From Cryoendolithus antarcticus (Eukaryota > Ascomycota > Dothideomycetes > Cladosporiales > Cladosporiaceae), in the NCBI GenBank assembly GCA_002077065.1, contig NAJO01000136.1, positions 1-14,557 on the forward strand: a stretch of DNA of 14,557 nucleotides, in the 5' to 3' direction. Below, in pieces: positions 7,771 through 14,557 of the stretch. The position numbers were made by a program, and so were the translations under genes. The notes under the pieces are model-generated. The model ran no database searches. It was not told where the DNA came from and saw only the letters and a list, made by a program, of their open reading frames with translations. Positions within the stretch are counted from its first letter, which is position 1. Each line of letters starts with the position of its first letter.

Positions 7771-7970
7771 TGTAACGGGCCACCCTAAGTGGCGGGCCAC
7801 TTTGCGAAACTTAGATCCGCATATCTCTTGCCCCGAGTTTGTACGGACACAAGTAACATCGCCCTGATCTATGCTCGTTCCTCTATCTACAAGCTAAAGC
7901 ATTACAGTAAATATGGGAGATTGGTCGTGTTGTCGATCATTATGCTGATAGAGGTAATCGATCCGTTAGC
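7771..7970 (+). mobile_element. Candidate solo LTR (copia-like)
   Basis: The stretch begins TGTAACGGGCCACCC and, 200 bp on, reaches ATCCGTTAGC. CCGTTA pairs with TAACGG at the start, and a fungal LTR of this type would be expected to close with CCGTTACA. The start shows the fold-back GCCACCCTAAGTGGC seen in some fungal LTR ends. No 5-bp target duplication was identified, and no gag/pol is present in the window, so it would be solo and slightly decayed. A coincidence remains possible. Confidence 0.35.
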
Positions 7971-8173
7971 GATTGACCCCTGCTACCCCATTATCGATGA
8001 GCTGTTTCCCGATCTCGGAGGGCGAATACTGTGGTTAGGTGGTTGAGGAATGCATGCGCTGCTTGAGGTGGAGTCTCAGCTTGTACACATGCATTCCGAG
8101 AGTTTCTCCGTTCGCCAGGAGACATTGCTCGTTCGCGTGAGAAATTATAATGAATAATCGTGCTGACATCATA
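7971..8173. other. Spacer before element B
   Basis: Nothing assignable. The TA at 8172-8173 is the proposed target dinucleotide of element B. Confidence 0.4.
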
Positions 8174-10300
8174 CTGTAACGCACCGCAATTGTGCTCAGC
8201 ACCACGCTCGATTCAGATATGCTGTTGCTGTGAGCTGTGGCGCATGTGGCGCTCACTTCTAGATGCTTCTTTAAGCCACGTGGCCGGTGTAATTCCATAC
8301 CCAGTCTATTCTTAGACAGATTCTCGGGTACCTGCAGATCCCCCAAACTTTCTTTCCCGCTACTTCCTCCACATCCACCACAGCCCGATGCAACAACGTG
8401 ATATGGACAGGGCCAGCCAGGTGTTGGCCGAAGACGTGTGCACTGGTGCCATCAGATTTTACCGTGCTCGATCTAGTCGTAATGACGTACCTCGCACCAC
8501 GCTTCAGCATCGCGCGCGCGCGGATGGCGGTCGCTTAGAGAGAAGTCCCAAAGCCAACAGTACCTCGACCCGTGGGAAGAAAAAGCCCTTGTCAAGTTGC
8601 TCGTGCATCAAGACGCTCTTGGTCGCCCTGTTCGGATAAAGTATGTAAGCTCGATAGCCTTTGGCCTCGCTCGTCAGCGGAGCCCTTCGAGAAGACCTAA
8701 CAAGCCACCGGGCAAAAATTGGCCGCAATCCTTCCATAAGCGCCACCTAGAGCTTAAAGCCAGTACAGCCAAGGCGCTGGACTGGAATTGGTACGACATC
8801 CATGATAAGGTAATGCACCGGTTCGACGTGATCGGACAAGTCTTACTGGAGCCGAATGTCTTACAAGAGAATGTCTACAATATGGATGAGACGGGCATCA
8901 TGCTTTCACAGCTCGGCTCCGTCAAGGTTCTCGTAGGTAGGGACAACCAGCAAGGCTGCAGAGGCGCGCGTGTCAAGCGGACGACGATAACGGCGATCGA
9001 ATGCGTGAGTGCCGATGGTAGGTGTCTCGACCCCATGATAATCTGGCCCGCTTCAACTCATAGATATAATTGGAGCATGCATCCCACCCCGGGATGGCAT
9101 TACGCATTCTCCGACAGCGGATACACCAACTCATACCTTAGCTTACAGTGGCTCAAGCTTCTATTTGACCCTCAAACTAAAGAACGCGCAGGATGGAAGC
9201 CACGGATTCTGATCTGCGATGGTTTCGGGACGCATGAAACCCTCGAAGTCTTGGAGTTCTGTTTCGAAAACAATATCACACTCTGCCGTCTCCCGTCCCC
9301 CACATCCCACAAGCTTCAGCCTTGTGACATCTCGGTGTTCGGCCCGCTTAAAGCAGCCTATCGCGATCAAGTGGAAAGATTAGAACGTGGTGGCGTAGGG
9401 ACGATCGGGAAAGAGCATTTCACTTCCTTGTATAGCCCCGCGCGGGATCGTGCGCTTACGTCGAGGAATATTCGTGCTGGATGGGCCAAGGCGGGACTCT
9501 TTCCATTCAATCCGACCAGGGTTATCGTAGATATTCCTAAGCCCCTCGCAGAAGTCGCAGTTCAGGAAACGATAGGGGCACAAGTGGATAATGTCGATCG
9601 AAGTGACATACCGCAGACCCCCGTCACTCTAGTGTCTACAGAAGCTGCCACCTCGCTGCGTCACCTAATCGAGCAGGATGCCCACCTGTTGGACGAGATG
9701 AAAAGGCAGCGCCTACAGAGGCGCCTACAAAAGCTCATCAATGCCACCCAATTATCCTTTGCCGAGCGTGCCCTCCTTCGTGGGCAAAACCAGTTCCTGA
9801 TGGGAGTCAACAACGAAGCCAAGGTCCGCCGCTCGACCAGGTCAACGGTGGTAGGAACGGCGAGAGTGATGAGCTACGAAGACCTCGACAAAGCAAGAGC
9901 AGAGCGTGCTAGGAAAGAGGCTGGGAAAGAGGCCAAGAAAGGTGAGAAAGAAGCCCGGAAAATCGCAAACATTACGGCAGAGGCCGAGGAATCCACTTCG
10001 GTCACGAAAGGACGTGGTCGTAAAGAGAAGCCTGCCACATCCACTTCTTATACTCTCGAGACAAGGGCTGCGGTGGCGGAAAGCAGCGACAGACAGCTTG
10101 CGAGCTATGAGCGAGAAGTAGAAGTGGTAGAGTTAGAGGCTCCAGCAGCGTCGCTGTGCGAAAGACAAACTAAGGGGTATGCGACAGCACCGACACTGTG
10201 GAGAGCTCCAGCAGCGCGCATGTGGTAGCAGAGGGCGTTTGGAAGATATTCAGGACCATGAATGCGGCCTGAATTAGTTTGAATCTCCGCCACGTTACTG
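8174..10300 (+). mobile_element. Element B: pogo/Fot1-like transposon, nearly complete
   Basis: 2.1 kb around the transposase gene. The left end reads CTGTAACGCACCG after TA (8172-8173). The right end read inward is CAGTAACGTGGCGG, followed outward by TA (10301-10302). The ends match at 8 of the first 9 positions except one substitution (CxGTAACG), and the right end resembles that of element A (CAGTAxCGT). Size, TA flanks and the distance from left end to the HTH (about 215 bp) fit a Tc1/mariner-pogo element. The inverted repeats are short and imperfect, so the boundaries are tentative. Confidence 0.5.
8388..10228 (+). pseudogene. Element B transposase (DDE_1, pogo/Fot1-like), frameshifted
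   Basis: Almost full-length transposase. The N-terminal psq-type helix-turn-helix (YRARSSRNDVPRTTLQHRAR) is read from ATG 8388. Just after it the frame must change at a run of six CG dinucleotides (8511-8522). One CG fewer would join smoothly into the frame that runs from GWRSLREKSQSQQYL to 10228. That frame holds the second DNA-binding segment (LGRPVRIKY, PPGKNWPQSFHKRH) and the catalytic triad: Asp97 in YNMDETG, Asp208 in ILICDGFGTH, Asp244 in LQPCDISVF, counted from the Met at 8597. With 35 residues between the last two, this is DD35D. A Lys/Glu/Ala-rich basic region follows, then the family end WRAPAARMW. Translation from 8597 would lack the first DNA-binding domain. All catalytic residues are intact, suggesting recent inactivation. 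Confidence 0.9.
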
Positions 10301-10658
10301 TATACATGAAGAACCTGGGCACTTGTTGCTCACTCTCGGCGCAAGAGGTGCAATCGGTAGACATTTGAGGCAGATAGGCCTTAACATTGTCTATCCGTTT
10401 CGCTGCGATCATCTCATCCTTCTCAGTTCCATTCAATGCACACGATCCCATTCAACTCCCTCCCAAATGATGTGGCTCGCAAAATGGGCATGCGTCTCTT
10501 TATCAGGTTTAGCCTCGGCCCGTTTCGGTCGAAACGAGATTGTATACGTAGCTTCGATCACATGACATCAGCTCCACATTGCCCCCTAGACCCATGACAA
10601 CATCCGCAGTGAGGCAAAAACATTACATCGGATGGCAACACAGGCCTAGCCTGCAAAT
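10301..10658. other. Upstream region of coiled-coil gene
   Basis: No gene seen; the open frames in this stretch lack recognisable features. ATCACATGACATC near 10558 is similar to ATCACGTGACATC at 232-244. It may be promoter sequence for the downstream ORF, but no core element can be assigned. Confidence 0.35.
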
Positions 10659-11789
10659 ATGCCGGTCGCTGGCAATCAATCTGTGCAGCGCAGCTCGTCT
10701 GGAGGCTCAGACGCCTCCAGCACCGGAGTCGTTCACAGCGTACTACTCGAAGATGGCCCCAATTCATCCAGCAGCGGCAGTGATGGCGAATGGCTGGCGT
10801 CCATCAACCCAACCGTACAAGACATTCTCCGCGAGTTGCAAGTGCTGCGCAGGGCTAGGCAAATCGACTTTCGAAGTCTGCATGGGGAGTTGCAGGAACA
10901 GCGCACACAGACAAACGAACGCTTCGACAAAGTGTTGCAAGAGTTGCAGGAACAGCGCACACAGACAAATCAACGCTTCGAACAGACAAACGAACGCTTC
11001 GACAAAGTGTTGCAAGAGTTGAAAGAACAGCGTACACAGACAAAACACATCCGTTCGGAATTACAGTCACTGAAGGAAGACACGAAGGCACAGCAGGCTA
11101 ATCGAGGAGCAACGCGTATCCACAATAGCATTCAGCCAGTCGGGCGCTATGATGCTACGAAAGACCTGATATCGATGCCCGACCAGTTCCCTGTTCGTGT
11201 GCATGAGTTTCTGCGACTCAAACTCCGCATGAACTGGAAAGTCTTAGCCAGCCTTCTCCGCTTTTACGATGCAAAGTCATGGTTTGATTGGGGCCTGATC
11301 TCATATGATGAGAGTTCTGAAGAGATACTCGCACCGAGACACCGCACCTTGGACGAAGCCGTCGAGTTTGCGCCAGGACACGCTTTGCAAGAACTTGCCA
11401 TACACATTGGGCTAGACTACGACAAAATCATGACAAACCATGCAGAAGACGAAAAGGTGCAGCAGCATCGCGCGACTTATGCAAAGCGATTGCTGCCGGA
11501 GGGCTCAAGGCCCGCAAAGCGAGAGAAGCAGACTGAGGCTGCGGTGCAAGAGCGGCAACAAATTGCGAGGGTAGAGACTCCACAACCAAAGGACACATCT
11601 CCCGCGCCTTCGTCGGAGAGAATTGGTTGGGACGGCCGCGACACAGAAGATCGCACCCCATCGTCGGGCAACTTCCGGGCTCGGGACGCCGCTGGCAAAC
11701 GGCGGACTCTCTCCCCAACTTCGGTGGCGACTTCTCCGAATGCTCAGCTTCCTATAAGGAAGAATCTACGTACGAAGGAAAGTAGTTGA
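10659..11789 (+). CDS. Hypothetical coiled-coil protein, 376 aa
   Basis: A single intact exon with ATG in good context (A at -3). Residues 1-45 are Ser/Gly-rich and disordered. About residues 50-150 form a long coiled coil. Within it an 18-residue unit, ELQEQRTQTNERFDKVLQ, is repeated: a full copy, a 14-residue copy, an 11-residue partial copy and a start of a further copy. About residues 155-260 look globular (SMPDQFPVRVHEFLRLKLRM, SLLRFYDAKSWFDWGLISYD, ALQELAIHIGLDYDKI). The remainder is charged and low complexity, with a basic KRxxxEGSRPAKREK segment that could be nuclear localising. No family or enzyme motif recognised. It is the longest undamaged frame inside element C; in contrast to most neighbours it has no lesions, which hints at a young or maintained gene. 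It could also be a TE-linked accessory ORF. Confidence 0.7.
   Translation: MPVAGNQSVQRSSSGGSDASSTGVVHSVLLEDGPNSSSSGSDGEWLASINPTVQDILRELQVLRRARQIDFRSLHGELQEQRTQTNERFDKVLQELQEQRTQTNQRFEQTNERFDKVLQELKEQRTQTKHIRSELQSLKEDTKAQQANRGATRIHNSIQPVGRYDATKDLISMPDQFPVRVHEFLRLKLRMNWKVLASLLRFYDAKSWFDWGLISYDESSEEILAPRHRTLDEAVEFAPGHALQELAIHIGLDYDKIMTNHAEDEKVQQHRATYAKRLLPEGSRPAKREKQTEAAVQERQQIARVETPQPKDTSPAPSSERIGWDGRDTEDRTPSSGNFRARDAAGKRRTLSPTSVATSPNAQLPIRKNLRTKESS
10887..11045 (+). repeat. In-frame tandem repeats within coiled-coil gene
   Basis: 54-bp unit (10887-10940), a 42-bp 3'-truncated copy (10941-10982), a 33-bp 5'-truncated copy (10983-11015) and a 30-bp start of a further copy (11016-11045). The units are nearly identical at the DNA level and all junctions keep the frame. 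Confidence 0.9.
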
Positions 11790-11965
11790 TACTGACTGCA
11801 AGTGTCGAGCCTGAGCCTGAGCCCGAGCCTCCCTCTTAGCGAGCTCGCTCAAAGTCAGTGTATCACGTAGCTGGTCAAGTGGTATGAACTTCGACGCCTG
11901 GGCAGACGTCTCTGCCGTGTAAGCCATCTAGACTTGTCGGAGTAGCTTAGATTAGCAAGTTAGCA
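11790..11965. other. 3' region with simple repeat and palindrome
   Basis: Four tandem GAGCCY hexanucleotides (11807-11830) and the 12-bp palindrome AGCGAGCTCGCT (11838-11849) follow the coiled-coil gene closely. No gene seen. Confidence 0.6.
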
Positions 11966-12097
11966 GTACTGCTCAAGGAGGGCGCAGGTGTGGATGCGGC
12001 GAGAGGAGAGTATCGCAACGTGCTTCAGGCTGTATTGGATGAAGGTCACGATGAGGTAGTCCCGTTGCTGTTTGCGAAAAGCACTCTATATTTATGA
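11966..12097 (+). pseudogene. Ankyrin-repeat fragment
   Basis: The open frame encodes VLLKEGAGVDAARGEYRNVL, then QAVLDEGHDEVVPLLFAKS, and ends in TGA at 12095-12097. This is the familiar fungal ankyrin pattern LLLxKGAxVxAxxGxYxNxLQAxxxxGHxxVVxLL. About one repeat remains. A TAG lies 15 bp upstream of it in frame, so it is a fragment. Such repeats occur in the tails of fungal NLR-type proteins, as do WD40 blades like the one at 3636. No link between the two fragments can be shown. Confidence 0.65.
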
Positions 12098-12700
12098 AAC
12101 AGTCCTTCGTTCCACCGCCATACTCAAGTGTTCAATGCAAAATAGCTTGTTTCTTTATAGAAAATGTCAAGATGTTGTCGATCGAAGCCGTGCCCTACGC
12201 GTTGACAACACTCGCTAATTTCACAGCCACAAGTTGATCAGCCACGGGTTATGCACTACTTGCTTACTCATATTCGACTTCACGGTAATTATGGTGTCTC
12301 GCGTTGGCGCTAGCCGCATTAGTTATCGTACTGATTCGTCAGTACTGATCGGCGTTAGCAATCCGCAAGAATCTTTGCAGATTGGCAGCTACAGAGCTCA
12401 CAATGACTCGCTGTATTAGTGTCGAGGCTCAGAGGCGTGAATGCTACTAGATCATGACTATCAAGACTGATAAGCACTCGATGGGGAAGCAATAATGGAG
12501 GTGTTTGTAATATCACCAAAAGAGAGGTCTCTACTTATCACGCGACGAGGGGACAACAGAACCACAAATTGTGTCTGGGACAAGCCGTTAGAGTCAAGGG
12601 GTGACTTGGGAAGAGGGCTGGCGCGGAATGAGAAGAATGCGGAAGGTTATAAGATGTCGAGATGGCTATCAAGAGAAAGTATCTCCAAAATTGCTCGCCT
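12098..12700. other. Gene-free right interior of element C
   Basis: Short frames here carry no recognisable motif. A TTCG-capped hairpin is at 12328-12345. Read on the minus strand, the last 100 bp inside the right TIR are pyrimidine-rich (CTTTCTCTTGATAGCC...), as is common just inside fungal transposon ends. Confidence 0.4.
12328..12345. repeat. TTCG-loop hairpin
   Basis: GTACTGA-TTCG-TCAGTAC: a 7-bp perfect stem closed by a TTCG loop, a very stable tetraloop class in RNA when closed by C-G (here closed by A-T). Outer segments GCTAGCCG (12310-12317) and CGGCGTTAGC (12350-12359) can pair partly and extend the structure. Confidence 0.5.
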
Positions 12701-12732
12701 CGGAGGGTGGCTCGCGACATAGGGATGGACGT
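12701..12732 (-). repeat. Right terminal inverted repeat of element C
   Basis: Read on the minus strand it starts ACGTCCATCCCTATGTCGCG and ends ACCCTCCG; it pairs with 2308-2339 at 28 of 32 bases. It is followed on the plus strand by TA (12733-12734) and then element A coding sequence. Confidence 0.78.
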
Positions 12733-13545
12733 TAGTAGCTGGCCATATGATCATCGGATGCAGGTACCGTCCTGCGGCGCTAATGCATTCGATGGCCGTA
12801 ACAGTACTGCGCTTGACGTGAGCACCTCTATACTTACGTGTGTCGGCTTTACCTACGAGGACCTTTATAGAGCCAAGCATGGAAAGCATTACACCAGTCT
12901 CGTCCATGTTGTAGACATTTTCCGACATGACGTCTGGTCTGTGCAAAATATCTGTGATAACTCCGAACCACTTATGTATCTTCTCATATGTATTCTTCTC
13001 GTGACGATTCCAATCAAGTGCGCGGACTCTTCTCGCGTGAAGCTCTGGGTGTCTCTTCTCGAGCGCCCGAGCCCAATTCTTGCCTGAAGGCTTCGCTGGT
13101 CTCTTCGAGACAGGCCTAATGCGGGTAGCGCTAAATGCTATAAGTTATACGGAATGTATTTGATGCGGACAGGGTGACCTAATGCGGATATCTGCAGGAT
13201 GAAGTTGACTGTAGCCTTCTCTTCCGCAGGTGTCAAATATTGCTGTCGTTCGGCCTTTGACTGGATCGAGGGCCTCCTACGTGCGCGATGATGCAGGGTC
13301 GTGTACGGCACGCCATAATGATCTGCGCGGGCGCGATACGAATTGGGCACGCCGTCAGGCACAGGCTCTGAGAGGATGCGACTTTCCTTGTCCACCCTCT
13401 GCTTCGTATAGCATTGTCTACGACACCTAGGACAAAGAAGTGCCTGCCTCTCTGCAGTAGCTACCACGTGAGTCATCGAAGCTTCTGGAAAGTGTGGGCC
13501 GGAGCTGCGCCTCATCTCGTCAAAATAGGAACCCACCTGCGCCAC
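12733..13545 (-). pseudogene. Element A transposase, 5' half (pogo/Fot1-like)
   Basis: N-terminal part of the transposase whose 3' half is at 1245-2307. The frame from 13545 includes YTKQRVDKESR, the helix-turn-helix YRARADHYGVPYTTLHHRAR, the linker QQYLTPAEEKA and LGHPVRIKYIPY, then meets a TAG near 13138. A different frame continues at once (IAFSATRIRP, PSGKNWARALEKRHPELHAR, RALDWNRHEKNTYEKIHKWF). It carries the first catalytic Asp in YNMDETGVML and ends at MIIWPAT, where element C begins. So besides the insertion there is a small indel near 13138. The true start is uncertain: 13545 is the first Met, but the conserved part begins near 13411. Confidence 0.88.
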
Positions 13546-13580
13546 ATCAACAAGTCCTCAACTTGTAATGATCTGCGACA

Positions 13581-13599
13581 GTACAGTACGGTACTGTAC
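13581..13599. repeat. GTAC-rich palindrome at the right end of element A
   Basis: GTACAGTAC-G-GTACTGTAC, a 19-bp palindrome with 9-bp arms, overlapping the proposed A end (13596) and its TA (13597-13598). A second palindrome, TACTGTACAGTA, overlaps it at 13592-13603. Confidence 0.7.
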
Positions 13600-13928
13600 A
13601 GTACATAGCTTACAGTGTTCATCTCTGGGAAGCTAAGGTTCGGCCGAACATTCCAATGCGACGTACCCGCTGATGAATACACCATCCGTGGATCTGCGAA
13701 TACAACTTCTCCGAGTTGCGCTCCGAAGTCGTGTGGCGATGATGACGTATAGGAACTACGATATCAATCGCAGTCGGAACATTGACGCGGGCAGCCCATT
13801 TAGAGCAAGCACAGTTCGATGTATGAAACATGGCGACTACCTCTGATCATGGTATGCATCTTTACACTAGGTCTGGCATCATTGACGTAGATCGGCGGTC
13901 GCAATTTCTCGAGCGCTTTACTGCTGTC
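13600..13928. other. Right flank of element A, no gene assigned
   Basis: A 70-codon minus-strand frame (13619-13831) and a plus-strand frame from 13830 show no recognisable motif. Nothing else can be assigned. Confidence 0.35.
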
Positions 13929-14114
13929 CTACGCACAGAAGTTGAGCAATTCCGCTGCCATATTTGGAGGCACCTGATTTGGAGCAAAGTATGTCCTTCC
14001 TGCCACGCGGAACCGCCAAGTGTACATCACGTGCTCCAGATCAGGAGGGTTCGGGCATGCCGCAATATCCGAGCGGCGTTCGATCGAGGTAGTCCCAGCC
14101 CTCAGTCTACTGCG
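13929..14114 (-). pseudogene. Unrecognised coding fragment, C-terminal exon or remnant
   Basis: The minus frame is open from 14114 to TAG at 13929-13931. It encodes protein-like sequence (ERRSDIAACPNPPDLEHVMY, then TWRFRVAGRTYFAPNQVPPN, MAAELLNFCA). It is blocked upstream by TAA at 14115-14117, so it is a terminal exon or a fragment. No family recognised. Confidence 0.35.
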
Positions 14115-14179
14115 TTAGCGATGTGTGCCTCTCCATAAGCTCTCTCTGCAGTCTGACCTCGGGAGGATCATGGACCCTT

Positions 14180-14340
14180 CACAAGCCGGAGTGACAGACC
14201 AGTGATCTGACACCTGAAGCTCCGAGTCGTAGGCAGACGCTGATGGTGCGCTTGCCAGGAATGTCGTAGACATAATAGCCGTCGAGTAGGCGCGCGTCTA
14301 TTACGCAAGAAACCCTCACACAAATCCGTAATTAGAGGAC
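14180..14340 (-). other. Possible coding fragment, unrecognised
   Basis: The minus strand here reads VSCVIDARLLDGYYVYDIPG followed by KRTISVCLRLGASG, a smooth protein-like stretch without start or clear end. It may belong to the same dead gene as 13929-14114. The remaining bases to 14557 show nothing assignable. Confidence 0.25.
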
Positions 14341-14557
14341 CTCCGCTTTAATTTAGGTGCACTTACCATAACCTACCAATCGATCATTCACTGCAAGTAA
14401 TGCAAACTTACTACAGCTTATCGATGAGTTTCCACCACTAGTGAATAATGAGGGGCCCACAACATGCGTTCGGCGGTCATCGTGCTATGAGACATGTACG
14501 GTAGCAAGCGAAATGGGATGCGGAAGTCGTGGTTCCCCTCCATGAGATCTGAGTTCG

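Larger units (their letters stand above)
2308..12732. mobile_element. Element C: 10.4-kb TIR element inserted in element A
   Basis: Bounded by 32-bp inverted repeats that match at 28 positions; all four differences are transitions. Outside the repeats are TT (2306-2307) and TA (12733-12734). Deleting C plus one copy of this dinucleotide rebuilds GCT-ACT-ACG-CAC in the interrupted transposase, so a TA duplication with one substitution explains both junctions. Sequence further inside the two ends diverges, as expected for true ends rather than a local duplication. The contents include an intact RPA12-type gene, several decayed genes, a minisatellite and a second transposon. The only transposase inside belongs to element B, which has different ends, so C appears non-autonomous. 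An alternative is that a small MITE landed first and later insertions or capture enlarged it. Confidence 0.72.
1245..13596 (-). mobile_element. Element A: pogo/Fot1-like transposon split by a 10.4-kb insertion
   Basis: Two transposase gene halves on the same strand, non-overlapping and exactly complementary in coverage, flank element C. The first half stops after MIIWPAT and the second begins THRSN; the copy at 8388-10228 reads MIIWPASTHRYN without interruption. The right end is placed at 13596. There, read inward on the minus strand, the DNA begins CAGTACCGTACTG after a TA, similar to the CAGTAACGT end of element B and to the usual TA/CAGT start of Tc1/mariner-pogo elements. The left end is not resolved. 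Without C the remnant would be about 1.9 kb, a normal size for the family. Confidence 0.75.

Noticed and set aside
7016..7783. Other frames overlapping the RPA12-type gene on both strands
   Set aside because: Explained as antisense or alternative frames of the two-exon gene, which has family motifs and splice signals.
2308..12732. Starship-type giant element
   Set aside because: No tyrosine-recombinase (DUF3435) gene is visible, and the presence of TIRs with a TA-type target does not fit Starships.
1245..13545. Two independent truncated transposons instead of one split element
   Set aside because: The halves do not overlap, share strand, end and begin at adjacent codons, and are cut exactly at matching inverted repeats. 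Chance truncation would not give this.

Overview
The window looks like a transposon-rich, gene-poor stretch of a filamentous ascomycete nuclear genome, most plausibly a Pleosporales-type dothideomycete. The evidence is a set of fungal pogo/Fot1-like (DDE_1, DD35D) transposase genes, short (about 50 bp) introns with CTAAC-like branch sites, and remnants of BTB, WD40 and ankyrin genes of the kind abundant in such fungi. The lineage is an inference from protein style, not from a search.

Layout. (1) Positions 353-1230: a decayed BTB/POZ-domain gene (+) with one clear 47-bp intron. (2) Element A, a pogo/Fot1-like transposon on the minus strand, is cut into two halves more than 10 kb apart. Its 3' half (second and third catalytic Asp, C-terminus) is at 1245-2307. 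Its 5' half (helix-turn-helix, first catalytic Asp) is at 12733-13545, and its right end is near 13596. (3) The cut coincides exactly with imperfect 32-bp terminal inverted repeats at 2308-2339 and 12701-12732. The 10,425 bp between them therefore behave as one large inserted element, here called C, with a TA-type target site. Removing C and one target copy restores the codon order of the host transposase gene.

Inside C, left to right: hairpin-rich DNA; a WD40-repeat remnant (-); two unrecognised + strand ORFs; a broken unrecognised gene (-); a 17-bp G-rich minisatellite; a small Cys-rich ORF (+); another decayed minus-strand coding stretch; an apparently intact two-exon RNA polymerase I subunit gene, RPA12 type (-, 7229-7644); a candidate solo LTR; a second pogo-like transposon B (8174-10300) whose transposase is broken by an apparent CG-dinucleotide gain; a 376-aa coiled-coil ORF with a tandemly duplicated 18-residue repeat; and an ankyrin remnant.

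To the right of A (13597-14557) only short uncharacterised minus-strand coding fragments are visible.

Taken together the window is a nest: B and possibly an LTR inside C, C inside A, A beside a dead BTB gene. The main point of interest is C, a roughly 10-kb TIR element with no transposase clearly its own, carrying an intact housekeeping-type gene. No tRNA, rRNA or CRISPR array was found.
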